NCBI RefSeq assembly: GCF_001411555.2
Contig: NC_049912.1
Coordinates: forward strand, 28,435,514-28,499,513
Reading direction: 5' to 3'
Length of the DNA: 64,000 nucleotides
DNA from: Juglans regia
Lineage: Eukaryota; Streptophyta; Magnoliopsida; Fagales; Juglandaceae
Below the pieces are notes generated by a model. It made no database searches, was not told the origin of the DNA, and saw only the letters and a program-made list of their open reading frames with translations. The number at the start of each line of letters is the position of its first letter. Positions within the stretch are counted from its first letter, which is position 1. The position numbers were made by a program, and so were the translations under genes. Positions 49,609-60,800 of the stretch are shown here, piece by piece.

Positions 49609-51103
49609 TAAGACTCTTCTCCATTATTGTTTATAAATTATGCTACTGTGCCGTCTAGTTTTCACTGTCAAGCACAATATTTTAAATAATTAAATAATTA
49701 AATTAGTTATTAGTTTACAATCATCAAGATTAAGAGAATATATAAGATTGATTAATAAATAACATAATGCATTAGAGCATAAAATATAATATAAGCAAGC
49801 ATCTATGAATTTTTATTTTTTTTTACTTTAACAAGAATAGTTTGTTCCAATTGCAGTATCTCCAAATATTTTATTTGAGTTGATAATCTGTATGTGAAAG
49901 ATCAATCACGATCATATGTTAAAACTTTGCATGGAAGTTTTAGCTATAAGAAAATATACTCAAATTATGGTAAGAGAAGATACTTTCCAAAATAATCATT
50001 TTATCTAAATGATTATAGTTAATTAAGAATATTATTAAAATTATATTATATTAAGATATAGCCCACGACGCCACTACCAGTCCTCCACGACACCTCTCAT
50101 GCTTCTACATGCCCGACCCAACCTCTACCTCTCCCTTGCTCTATTGGTGTATCGTCCGTGCATAGTGGGTCTCATGACAGATTTGGGTAGTCTTGGTGGC
50201 TCTCGTTGTAGATCTGGTGGTTTGATGGTGATGGTTTTTGGTGTTCGGGCATGACTGAACTTTGGTGTTGGTATTTGGTGGTTTCTCGATAGAGAGTCGA
50301 CAAAGACTAAATAGAAAGTGAGGGAGGGAGAGTAGACGAAAGAGAAAAGACTGAAAATGAAAAAAAAAAAGGAACAAAATAGAAGGTAAAAACGTAATAC
50401 AACCAGATGTATAAGAATATAAGTAGAAGATAGAAGTGTCAAATAAAGATACTATTCATTCATGTTCATTTGCTTATTGTGAGTTTTAAGATATAAATGA
50501 TATAATATTAATATTAGTTATAAAAAAAAATCTGAAATTCAAAACTCAAATCATAATCTTTAATCATAATCTCAAATAATAAAAAATTTCTGAAATTCAA
50601 AACAGCTTGTGAGTGCGAGGGACAAAAGATGGTGGGGGCGAGCTTTAATTGAATAACGAGACTGTAGTTTACTAATAATTACTATTGCGAGTATGCGACT
50701 AAATTAGCTACCCCGAAGAGCAGGAATGCCACAAATAAGAATTAATATATATATATATTCTTATATATCCCACAATTAGAGCTATTAACTTAATTGGAAT
50801 TTTGCTTGGCCGGCTGAATACGGAACGCTGGTTCTCTCTACTTTAACACTTGGTTCACTGCTGTAAAAAGTTTTCACGTTTGAACTCCTCAATACAATGA
50901 TTCAGAGCAAAACAAAGTTATGAATTTACCTTTCTGATTAGCAAAGCTTATATATACATATGAATGGCGCCATGCAAAAGACGAAGCAAATTAGCTACAG
51001 TCACAATAGCATAAATATAAAGATGGAAATAAAATTAGGCTCATTGGCGCCATCATGACCTTTGACCCAAGCCGAACAGACGAACATGTGAAGAGGGAGC
51101 CAC

Positions 51104-51109
51104 CACGTG
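51104..51109 (+). promoter_or_regulatory. G-box CACGTG upstream of the TCP gene
   Basis: CCACGTGTC is a perfect G-box/ABRE-like core for bZIP or bHLH factors, about 855 bases upstream of the TCP start. Function is inferred. Confidence 0.4.
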
Positions 51110-51118
51110 TCGTCGTTG

Positions 51119-51126
51119 GTGGGTCC
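51119..51126 (+). promoter_or_regulatory. Class I TCP binding-site match GTGGGTCC
   Basis: GTGGGTCC fits the class I TCP consensus GTGGGNCC. Lying in the promoter of a class I TCP gene, it allows autoregulation or cross-regulation, which is only an inference. Confidence 0.4.
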
Positions 51127-51147
51127 AACCACCTGCGTGATCTGCAA

Positions 51148-51595
51148 TTGCCCAAGGGATCATGCTACAGCCCCCGCTGGGGGCTTCCGCTGGGAGCTTC
51201 CGCTGGGGGCTGTAGTATATATTGTATGTGTTTTTTTTTAAGTTGTTTTTTATATAAATTTTTTTAATATTTTTTAAAAAATAAAATAAATTTAGAACAT
51301 CATTAAAAACACTTTCTTAATCAAGAAGTAAAAAAAAAAATTATTAAAAATACTTCCTTAATCACGAAGTAAAATAAAAAATTATAAAAAAATATTTTAT
51401 ATTTTACATCATGATTAAGTAATTATTATTTAATAATATTATAAATTTTTTTATTTTTTAAAAATATTTAAAATTATTAAAAACATCTATATAAAAAAAA
51501 AAATAAAAAAAACACATAATAAAATACACTGGAGCTCCAGCGGGAGCTCTCAGCGGGAGCCCCCAGCGGGAGCTCCAGCATTTTCCATTGCGCAA
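51148..51595. mobile_element. MITE with long GC-rich terminal inverted repeats, in the TCP promoter
   Basis: The ends TTGCCCAAGGGATCATGCT and (reverse complement of the right end) TTGCGCAATGGAAAATGCT begin inverted repeats of roughly 90 bases. Each repeat contains tandem CCGCTGGGGGCT-like 12-mers, then a poly-T block. The 270-bp centre is AT-rich. GATCTGCA before and GATTGCAG after may be a decayed 8-9 bp target duplication. It has no coding capacity and ends 364 bases before the TCP ATG. Confidence 0.75.
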
Positions 51596-51959
51596 GATTG
51601 CAGCCACCAGGCCAACTCTCTCTCCTTCTATTCCATTTCCCCTTAATATATACGGTGGGTTCTCTAATATTGTTTCCAACGTACGTGTTAGCGAGTAGCG
51701 AGCAGAATAAGGATTCGTCTCTCGACTCTCTTCCCTCTCTCTCTCTCGCTCTCTAGTCTAGTCCGTGTTCTCCTTCGTTTCCGATGTACATAGATAAATA
51801 GACATAGGACGATATTCTTTGTACTTCACCGAGAAAGTTCCCGAACCTTTTCGCAGAAAACATTTTACTTTCTTGGAATTTCAGTGTTTTTCTTTCTGAA
51901 TTCTGCTTGTTCTTTTCTGAGTTTTGGTGGTAGGTGTTAGTTCTCTCCGAACTCCAAAT

Positions 51960-52994
51960 ATGGCTGCCGTTCGGGAACAAGAACTTCAAAAAGATAAAGC
52001 TACAAGAGCGGTTGGTTTTAAAGTCAACGGTGGGCGAGAAGTGGAACTAAGTAACCACTACGGGAAAGAGGGACCCACCAGCAACACCACATCCACCTCG
52101 CCGAAAGAAGAGCCGGGAACGGAGGAGACGCCAATTGCGATGCAAGTGATACCGGTGTCCGTGCACGTTCCGGCAGGTGTAACGATGCAGACGGACAGCA
52201 AGGCGGTTATGGATCAACCGACTGCACCAAAGCGACCTTCGACGAAGGACCGTCACACGAAAGTGGAGGGTCGCGGACGGAGGATCCGGATGCCCGCCGC
52301 CTGCGCGGCTCGGATCTTTCAGTTGACGCGGGAACTGGGCCACAAGTCAGACGGAGAGACCATCCGGTGGCTCTTAGAACACGCCGAGCCGGCCATAATC
52401 GCCGCTACGGGTACCGGAACCATCCCCGCCATCGCTCTCTCCGTCAACGGGACCCTCAAAATCCCCACCACAGCCGCACCCAACAGCGTCGACCCAGCGG
52501 TTGAGAAGAAACGCAAACGACCCTCTAGCAGCGACTACATAGATGTAAACGACCGCGTTTCGGTCTCGTCAGGTCTCGCCCCAATAACCACCACGCAACA
52601 ACAAAAAGTGCAAACAGTCGTCCCCATGTGGGCTATACCCTCCAACGCCGTCGTTCCGGCCACATTCATCATGGTCCCGCCTATGGCCTCCATTACCGGA
52701 CCTTCGAACCAGCCTCACATATTTACATTCCCAGCCACGGCGACGCCTCTGATAAACATTTCGGCGAGGCCCATATCGTCATTCGTCTCCTCCGAGGCCA
52801 ATACACCCGCGACAATTCAAATCCAAGCCAACTCAGCAGCTTCGTGTTCAAGCTTGGCCACTACCATTTCGAGCCACACGGCCGGTACGAGTACAACAAT
52901 TACTTCTTCGACCACTCAGATGCTGAGAGACTTTTCGTTGGAGATTTACGAAAAACGGGAGCTTCCGTTTCTATCTCGACCTTCCAAGGACTGA
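51960..52994 (+). CDS. TCP9: Class I TCP transcription factor (TCP9/TCP19-like)
   Basis: Intronless gene for a 344-residue nuclear factor that promotes or modulates cell growth. The basic-helix-loop-helix TCP domain is at about residues 95-150 ([19 protein letters not shown], then [38 protein letters not shown]). The short basic region marks class I. Downstream, [29 protein letters not shown] with [30 protein letters not shown] and the terminal [14 protein letters not shown] are TCP9/TCP19 signatures, and no R domain or miR319 site is seen. The start is the first ATG of the frame, in context AAATATGGC. The leader has a CT-rich tract (51727-51755). The coding sequence is notably GC-rich. TCP9 and TCP19 cannot be told apart with confidence. 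Confidence 0.94.
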   Translation: MAAVREQELQKDKATRAVGFKVNGGREVELSNHYGKEGPTSNTTSTSPKEEPGTEETPIAMQVIPVSVHVPAGVTMQTDSKAVMDQPTAPKRPSTKDRHTKVEGRGRRIRMPAACAARIFQLTRELGHKSDGETIRWLLEHAEPAIIAATGTGTIPAIALSVNGTLKIPTTAAPNSVDPAVEKKRKRPSSSDYIDVNDRVSVSSGLAPITTTQQQKVQTVVPMWAIPSNAVVPATFIMVPPMASITGPSNQPHIFTFPATATPLINISARPISSFVSSEANTPATIQIQANSAASCSSLATTISSHTAGTSTTITSSTTQMLRDFSLEIYEKRELPFLSRPSKD

Positions 52995-53655
52995 AAGTCA
53001 CTGCTGCGTCGGAGCTCTTTCCAGCGTTCGTGGAGTCGCACGTGGGCGCGTGTGGGAATCGCATGTTTGAGTTAGGTGAGGGCACGTTGGAAGTGGAGAC
53101 CACGTGTCCAGTGGGACTAAACCAAGAGGAGGTGCTGTTCCGTGGACTGTGCATGGAGAGTGTGAGCCGGGTCCACCTGACATCATTCATGTGAATGTGA
53201 GGGGGTGAGCTCGGGTCCCAAGGGTGCGGGGTTGGGTGGGCCCTACGGGACCGTCTATCCTTGCTTCTCCACCAATGCGTTCTTTGCGGTCGCTGGGTCC
53301 CACATGTGTGTTCATGTGTTTACGGGTTTGGTGGTCTGATCGTGAGAGGTAGCGTGATGTTTTAGGTCTTAGATTCGACCACGTGTCGATTGCTCAGCTT
53401 CAAACTGTGGGCCGCAGTTTCTTTTCCTCAGCAACACGTCCGGCCTCTTTTGTAGTTGGAACTTGGGGGTCCATGTGACGTGGCTTTGATGGGGCCGTCT
53501 GATGCACCATGGTTCTTTCGTACGGAAATTGGAAATGACAATGTGATGACGTATTATCGTTGCATTATTTTATTTTATTTTATAAAGGGGTGGAAGATTC
53601 GAACCAGTTTCCATTCGAAGAATCTACTCATATGCTATCAAGATTCTTGACAATT

Positions 53656-53868
53656 AGTCCTTATTTTTTTTCATAATTTTTTTAATTTATTTTGTATAAT
53701 TAATATAATTTTTTAAAATTTTTATATAAAATAAAATAAACAATTTAAATTTTTTAAATTTTAAAATAAAAATAATATTAAAAAAATATATTTTAATAAT
53801 ATTTTATTCAACTTTTAACTTTAATCTCAATTCATTTTATATTATCTACGAAAATAAACTAAACCTTA
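53656..53868. repeat. AT-rich foldback MITE, family A copy 10
   Basis: Shares the AATAATATTAAAAAAATATA core and ends GAAAATAAACTAAACC; left terminus degenerate. Confidence 0.65.
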
Positions 53869-54292
53869 GTTGCAAAAATTGTATCATTTTCATTTTCTCT
53901 CATTCGAAGTTGCATCACCATTTTTCCTCCGTCTTAAAGCCAATATGATCCGAATGAAGGTTGTTAAAAGAGCTATAATGCTTTAATTTGTTATAATGTG
54001 TAGTGTAGAGGTTGTTTAATTTGTTATAATCTAGAGAAGGTCATTTTTTTTTCATACATTCTTTTATATCCTAAAACATTTTTTTTTAAATTCATAACAT
54101 CATTAAAAATATATTTTTAATCACTAAATTAAAAAAAATTAATTCAAAAAAAAAAAGTTTTGGTGATAAACTAAGAGGGTAAATTGTGGAAGTCATAAAT
54201 TTGGGATAAAAGGACAATTTTAATACGTGAAGAAGAGAGAGAGAGCGCAACTATCGTTGGACAAAGGTTTGCCTTTAAACACAAACCTTTCA

Positions 54293-54519
54293 GTCTTAGT
54301 TTATTTTAGCATATGAGATTAATTTTATTTTTACAAATGAGATGAGATAAATTAAAATTAAATTAAAAAATTAAATTAAATATTATTAATTTTTTTTTAA
54401 AATTTAAGATTTGAAAAAATTAAATTGTTTATTTTATTTTATATGAAAATTTAAAAAAGATATAATGATTAAATGAGATGAAATAAATTAAGAAAAATTA
54501 TGAAAACAAACTTAGACCA
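54293..54519. repeat. AT-rich foldback MITE, family A copy 11
   Basis: Begins GTCTTAGTTTATTTTAGCAT and ends TGAAAACAAACTTAGACC, with two ATGAGATGA words inside. Confidence 0.7.
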
Positions 54520-54804
54520 GAGTCCTGTATGTATGTATGACTACAAACGGTTTCAAGGTGTTCTGAACACATACAAAAACCTCTCACGTTTTTTTGGGTT
54601 GGTTGATATCAGTAGTATCTGTCCGATGTGATTACTTACAATGAAAAATCCAATAACTGTACAGACCAATTATGAAAACTGTACCAAACAGCAAATGGTG
54701 CAATAAGATTTACTGTGATTTCAGACAGACATAGGAAAAAATACATGTCAAAAGTGTACTCGCTTGTACTGTATATTTGGTAGTAGGAGGAGGCAGTATT
54801 CTGC

Positions 54805-57800
54805 TCAGATCGTCAGATTCTCCTGAATGCCAAGAAATGAACCGACTATATTTCCTCCTACATCTGGGAAAGATTCAGAGCCGGGAAGGGGCCTCACCTT
54901 GCCCTTTCGATCAACTTCAACTGGGTACTTCAGTAGGTGGCTCCTCATCTCTGTCACCTCATCTGCGGCAAATTGTTTCCAGTTCTTTTCGCCCAGTGTT
55001 CTAACTCTTCTTACACATTCGATAGACTCTGGTTGTCTGAAGCAGTCCTCGGTGCCTCCAATATGCTCTGCCCATAATGACATCCTGTATCCATAAATCT
55101 ACGCAATACATATTCACACACGAAACAGCAGGTCAGTTTCTCTGAATATGGTCGAGGTATCTGACATGCGGAAAATAGTGATAGAACAGTAATCATCTAG
55201 CATAGCATAAAGCAGTTATCTTTGTTTATATCCCTTGAGACTTGTACAAATAGTAGTGGTGATGGAGTACCTACAAAGATGCTCGTAGCGTTTTCACTAT
55301 TTTTGTGCCAATACCATCTTTCCTGGCAACGACACTATTCTTCTGTATTCAGTCCAGTCTTGAAAATCTTTCCTTTTTTTTTTTTTTTTTTTTTTTAATG
55401 ATGGTGAGGAATCTGAGAGACCATGCAATGCCTTTTACCTGAATAATCTCAGGCCTCTGTAACGTACCAACATCACATGGATTGGATAAAATATTAAATT
55501 TTTACAAATATGGTGTGGCCTATAGAAATTGTTTTTATCCAAGAATTCGAATCTTAGACCGAGAGAGTATACCCCTAAGACCAAGGCCCTTATCACTGAG
55601 CCAACCCCAAGGACTTGATCTAGGAAATCTACGAATACCTTTACTAAAACCAAAAAAGTCCATTCCACTGAACTGCCTAATTAGAAATTCTAAAAAACAA
55701 GTGAATGTGTACTTTAGGGCATATGTATCACTTGATCATTGTGGCTTAATGAATCTAGAGCGTTTTAATTGAAAGTTCAATATCACAACTGAACCTTTCA
55801 ATGTGTACTGATGAAGGTTGTCTTAACAAGGAAACTTTTGAGAAATGTCTTATAGTTTAATATACTATTGCAATATGCACTTCCTTAGAAAATCAGATCA
55901 CACCGTACAGAATGAAGCTTGCTTGACTGGCATTTTGGATGTAGAACTTTTGGCTTCCCTCTAGATCTTATGACCATGTGAACATGGGACTTGAAGCAGT
56001 ACACCAAAATGCTAAACTTTCATTTAACAGGCTAATATCTAAATAATGGACAAAAACTCACTCCTATTCCCAATAAATTAGAAAATTTGAGTCATTACTG
56101 TTTTGTTTTCAGAGAATTTCCAATTCCATTAAACTGCAAATGACATGCCAGAGCAAAACATAACATATTGGGACTAGGATACCACATTAAAAAAAAAAAT
56201 GATTCAGAGAATTTCCAATTCCATTCCAAAGCCTTGAATAGATCCTTGAGTAAAATTACCTGTCCATGCGGATTAGAAATTTTTCTTGCCCAGGTATGAT
56301 GAGGTTGATATGCTCCCATCGCGATCTCAGTGTCCCTTGTGCCTTCCATGGAGCGTTGGTTGATGTTTGCAGAACCCAATATTACATACTCATCATCAAC
56401 TATCATCCCCTTTGAATGAACATATATCATAAATCGTCGGTTTTTTTGACTCAGTGCCTGGGAACATAAAGATAGAACACATATATAGTTATAAACTTAC
56501 ACTTACTTCGTAAAGAGCAAATCTAAGGAACCAGAGGAACTAAATAATGAGTCTTTAAAGTTCAAAAGAATATCTAGAGTTTGAACCTGATCCAGTCAAA
56601 AATTTAAGCAAGATAACACACACACACACACACACACCATCCCACAGAATCTCGCTTAAGAATTAATCACTTCCAGAAGAAAAGAGTCAAGACACCTGAG
56701 GAGTGTTAGCGGCAGTATGACTCCCAGATGAAGTGGCGTCATATCCATCTATGGCCTCACGATTTCCAAGACAGAAGAAGTTCAGATAATCTTGTGGTGA
56801 AAATGCTCCCTCAAGCCCAACTTCCACCAAAGCATTGTAGATGGTTTCATACATCATTTGCATTGTTTTATGCTACAATGATTAATAATAATAACTCCAG
56901 ATCAATAAAACGCACTTGTCAGCCATAGAAAAATGCTATAGATTTTAGTATATATTGGGTGATATTGCTGTCCAGATCATTGAGTTTGATATTAAAAATG
57001 ATGAGTCCATTGGAGTAAAGGTAAGAAGAAATTACTTCAACTTTTGGCACAAAATAATGAAGCTTTTTATATTGGAATTCTACATATTTTAAAACTGAGT
57101 CATAGAATCCAGGAATAAAAAATTTGATGCTCAAGAGTGGAACTTACACATTCTAGAACCTTTTGTTGTGTGTAAGTAGAAGCACTCAAGCCACATTTTG
57201 TGCCAAAAAAGAAAAGAAAAGAAAAATATGGTAACAAATCTAAGAATGACTTGCGGGGAGAAAAACTACAGTTTGAAGCTCTAGTATGGAATTTACAGAA
57301 ACCAATGAGAAGGCTTCTTTTCACCATGAACTTCTTTTCACATTTACAGAGAGACAAAAAAAAAAACCTTCGTATTGAAAGAGAACAAGAATTTATTTTC
57401 ACCATAAAAGTCACTCAAAGTCGATTTTGTAGAATTTCTGCATATGGAGGATCTTCTGGAAAAGGTTTTCACTTCAAGGCACTTCTTTGATAAAAGATGG
57501 GATAATGAAATAGAGAAGGAAAAAAATGCAAAAAGGGTTATCTCGAGGCACCTATGACATGCAGAACTTTAAAGCAAACAGCACGGTAAAGCCTTTCCTG
57601 ACCGAACATACTTTCAGTACCAAATTTACTAATTGGACCCTACCTGCCAAAATAGAATTCTTTGAGTAGCAGAACCAGTTGGAACACCTTCTGGCCACAT
57701 TGGTATAACAATATATGCAGCAAATCTCTCATTTGCTCTAATTTTATTGGCAATCTTAAGGGCAATTTCCATCGGGATCAAATTATTAGCACCTACAGAG

Positions 57801-60800
57801 AAAGTGTCACCAAATTTTGCATTCAGCTAATATAACAAGATAATGTAACAATAAGACACCTGTTTATTACCACACTTTTCCTGAGAAGTCGATAAAAAAA
57901 AAATGTAGTTGCTTGAAGTGGTGGAGCAGCTTTAGAGTATTTTGTCAAAAACAGTACATACAACACCCAATCAAATTCTAAAAATCTAAAATACTATATC
58001 GTTCAAAACCCAATACATGATTTGCATTTGTAACTAGGTGTTCTCTTTCATATACTCCCTGTGCACTTGGGAAATGCTTGTTTACTTGTTTCAATAAAAT
58101 TCTATTTTACTTATAAAAAAAAGACTATTGGAGCCCATCCCTAGCATTTTGTTTTGTTATATGTCAAGACTTCAATGACTTCATAAAGTAAAAGTTTGCT
58201 TTGAGTGTTCTTATAAGGTGTATCTATTAAGTGAACCTTGACACAACAATGGAGATAGTAGGTTACTTTTCTTAAAATCTATCATATGCGCATCCAACTT
58301 TTATATGCAACTGTGAACCCAATTTTCAGTGGGTAAATTGGATAGAAAAAATGCATAAAACTTCAACTTTATGTGTGAAATAAAAAATAAATGATCCTCT
58401 AAATATCATGGCTATTGACATGATGTATTGTTAAATTTAAAGTTTCCTCACCTACGTCTTTATTTGAAATCCAATTGTATGACGATCCAATGAAATACTG
58501 GTTCTCTATATAAATGAAATGCTGAGCAGCACGAATGGCCTTAACATATGCCGTATGTATGCTCATGTCAATCAGAACATTCTTCCCACACATCAGGTTC
58601 TGTTACAATAAAGTAATTAATTAATTTCAGGCACAAAAAATGGAGGGGGCATGTAAACTGAAATCGTCTTAAAGATAAACTTATTCACTATGTTTTTCAG
58701 CTCACCAAGCTTGTGGCGTCTTTTGGATCCTTTGGGAAACCTCTAACAGAATTTGAATCAATAGAACGAAAAATCTGGATTTGGAGAACCCCAGAGAATG
58801 AATAAGATAATTCCATCAATAAGCTATTACCGAAAAAAATAGCAAAATCAATATTTATTTTCCTCCAGAGCCAATGCCCTAGGGCAATTTCGACTATTAA
58901 TGAAAGACTATCTGACCTGAACATGCCAAGTTTCTGGATCATTCTCACTGGTGCAAGGAGCATCAGAGAGTCCAACAATGTCTGGAATTCTTTCTAGCCG
59001 AAGCAAGGAATCATCGTATGACATTTTGAGTTTCTTAATCCCATGTGGTTTCGAAGCCTTAAGCCAGCGGTCCTCGAAGTTGATCAGAACATCATATGCC
59101 GCTGGACCATCAATTTTAGAGTGCAAGTCATGCCATGGCTCTCGTGGACAACCAGCAATGTTACCCTGTTGTGGTATTAAAAGAATGATGCTGATTACTT
59201 TCAAAGGCCTCTACAGATTATCATGGTAATTACTCGGCCATTTATCTGAAATGCGTTTAATTTGCTCGTACGCATGGTTTGATTTCGAGTCATTCCTTTT
59301 AGGAGTTCTTGCTTTTTTTTTTCTTGTCTTTTTTTTTTGGGGGGGGGGGGAAGCCTAGGTAATCAACTCCACAATGTATTATACTTTTGTGTCTATGGCT
59401 GATGTAGGATAAGCTTAAGAAGAAACCATAGGATCTACATTTACTTCCGAAACTTAGCTTCATTTGTTTTCGCGTATGAAATGAGATGAGTTGAGATTAA
59501 AGTTAAAAAGTTGAATAAAATATTGTTAAAATATATTTTTTAATATTATTTTTGTTTTGGGATTTGAAAAAGTTGAATTGTTTATTTTGTTTTGTATAGG
59601 AATTTGGGAAAGTTGTAATGATTAGATGAGATGAGTTGAGATGAACTGTGAAAACAAACGAGGCTTAGTGTACCTCAAAATGTCTCCTCAAGAACTAACA
59701 AATATTGACAGAGTTTTTTTTTTATAAATCAAATTTGGACAGCGTTATCGCATCATACAGTCCGAAACACACTACATCTCAACTTCTTGCACAGATGCAC
59801 CATTCTAAAGTCAAGACATTGTAATGCTCCAATGGAAAGCCCAAACCATATGACCTATACTCCAAAAAGACTAGTCAATGATATAATTGAAGTCTCATTG
59901 GAACCTTATAAAGAGTAAGAACTTTTCATTCCCAAGCAATGTGAGGTCTTATTCACAACCTACCCTTATCCTTATCATATGAGGATATCACAATCTCCCC
60001 CTCTTAAATTCCCGACGTCCTCATCGGGCTTGTCCTTTGTAAATGGCACGGCTCAAGTCCCACATTTCTAGTTGGGATAGTCTCTGATATCATTTGTAAC
60101 GCCCAATGGAAGACCCAAATCATTCACAACCTACCCTTATCCTTATCATATGAGGGTATCACAATCTCCCCCCCTTAAATTCCCGACGTCCTCATCGGGC
60201 TTGTCCTTTGTAAGTGGCACGGCTCAAGTCCCACATTTCTAGTTGGGATAGTCTCTGATATCATTTGTAACGCCCAATGGAAGACCCAAATCACATGACT
60301 TATACTCCAAAAGGACAAGTCAATGATACAATTGGAGTTTCATTGGAACCTTATAAAGAGCAAAAACTTTTCCTTCCCAACCAATATAGAATCTCATTTA
60401 TCATCTACCTTTATCATTATCATATGGGGTATCACAGACATATATGATCCTCACATCAAAGAGTAGTCCTACTTACCTTTGTGGATAGTATTTTGGGGTG
60501 TTATTTGTGCCAAGCAAGCAATATGAATTTTGCTTAACTATGTAATGTAGCTGCTATTAGCTATAGACTATTTTTCAATACCTTATTTCTTTAGGCTCTA
60601 TAGCTGTGTTTCAAATACCGTACCGTACCGGCTGGTAAGGCCGAAATATGCCTTACCGGCCACTGGTCCGGTATAGGTATTGCATACATTTCGTACCGGC
60701 CCAAATATCGGCCTGTATTTCAGCTCGTACCGGCCGATATTTCGGCCTTCATTTATTTATTTTTCCATTTTTTCAAACTATAAACTCATTTTTTGACCTC

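Larger units (their letters stand above)
48110..51959. other. Intergenic: upstream region of the TCP gene
   Basis: Holds family A MITEs (48208-48407, 49389-49608), AT-rich DNA, a lightly GC-richer stretch at 50060-50340 without a credible protein, and the TCP promoter with a G-box, a TCP-type site and an inserted terminal-repeat element (51148-51595). Confidence 0.6.
52995..54804. other. Intergenic: TCP 3' flank and PLD 3' flank
   Basis: The first 530 bases are GC-rich and likely TCP 3' UTR and downstream DNA. Then come family A MITEs (53656-53868, 54293-54519) in AT-rich DNA. No gene is supported. Confidence 0.65.

Noticed and set aside
50125..50442. Open frame of 105 codons upstream of the TCP gene
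   Set aside because: Composition follows a purine-rich tract and no domain is visible; possibly transposon debris.
52628..53194. 188-codon plus-strand open frame overlapping the TCP gene
   Set aside because: It lies out of frame inside and beyond the TCP coding sequence, whose protein has family signatures to its very end. The overlapping frame has no recognisable domain; the GC-rich composition explains it.
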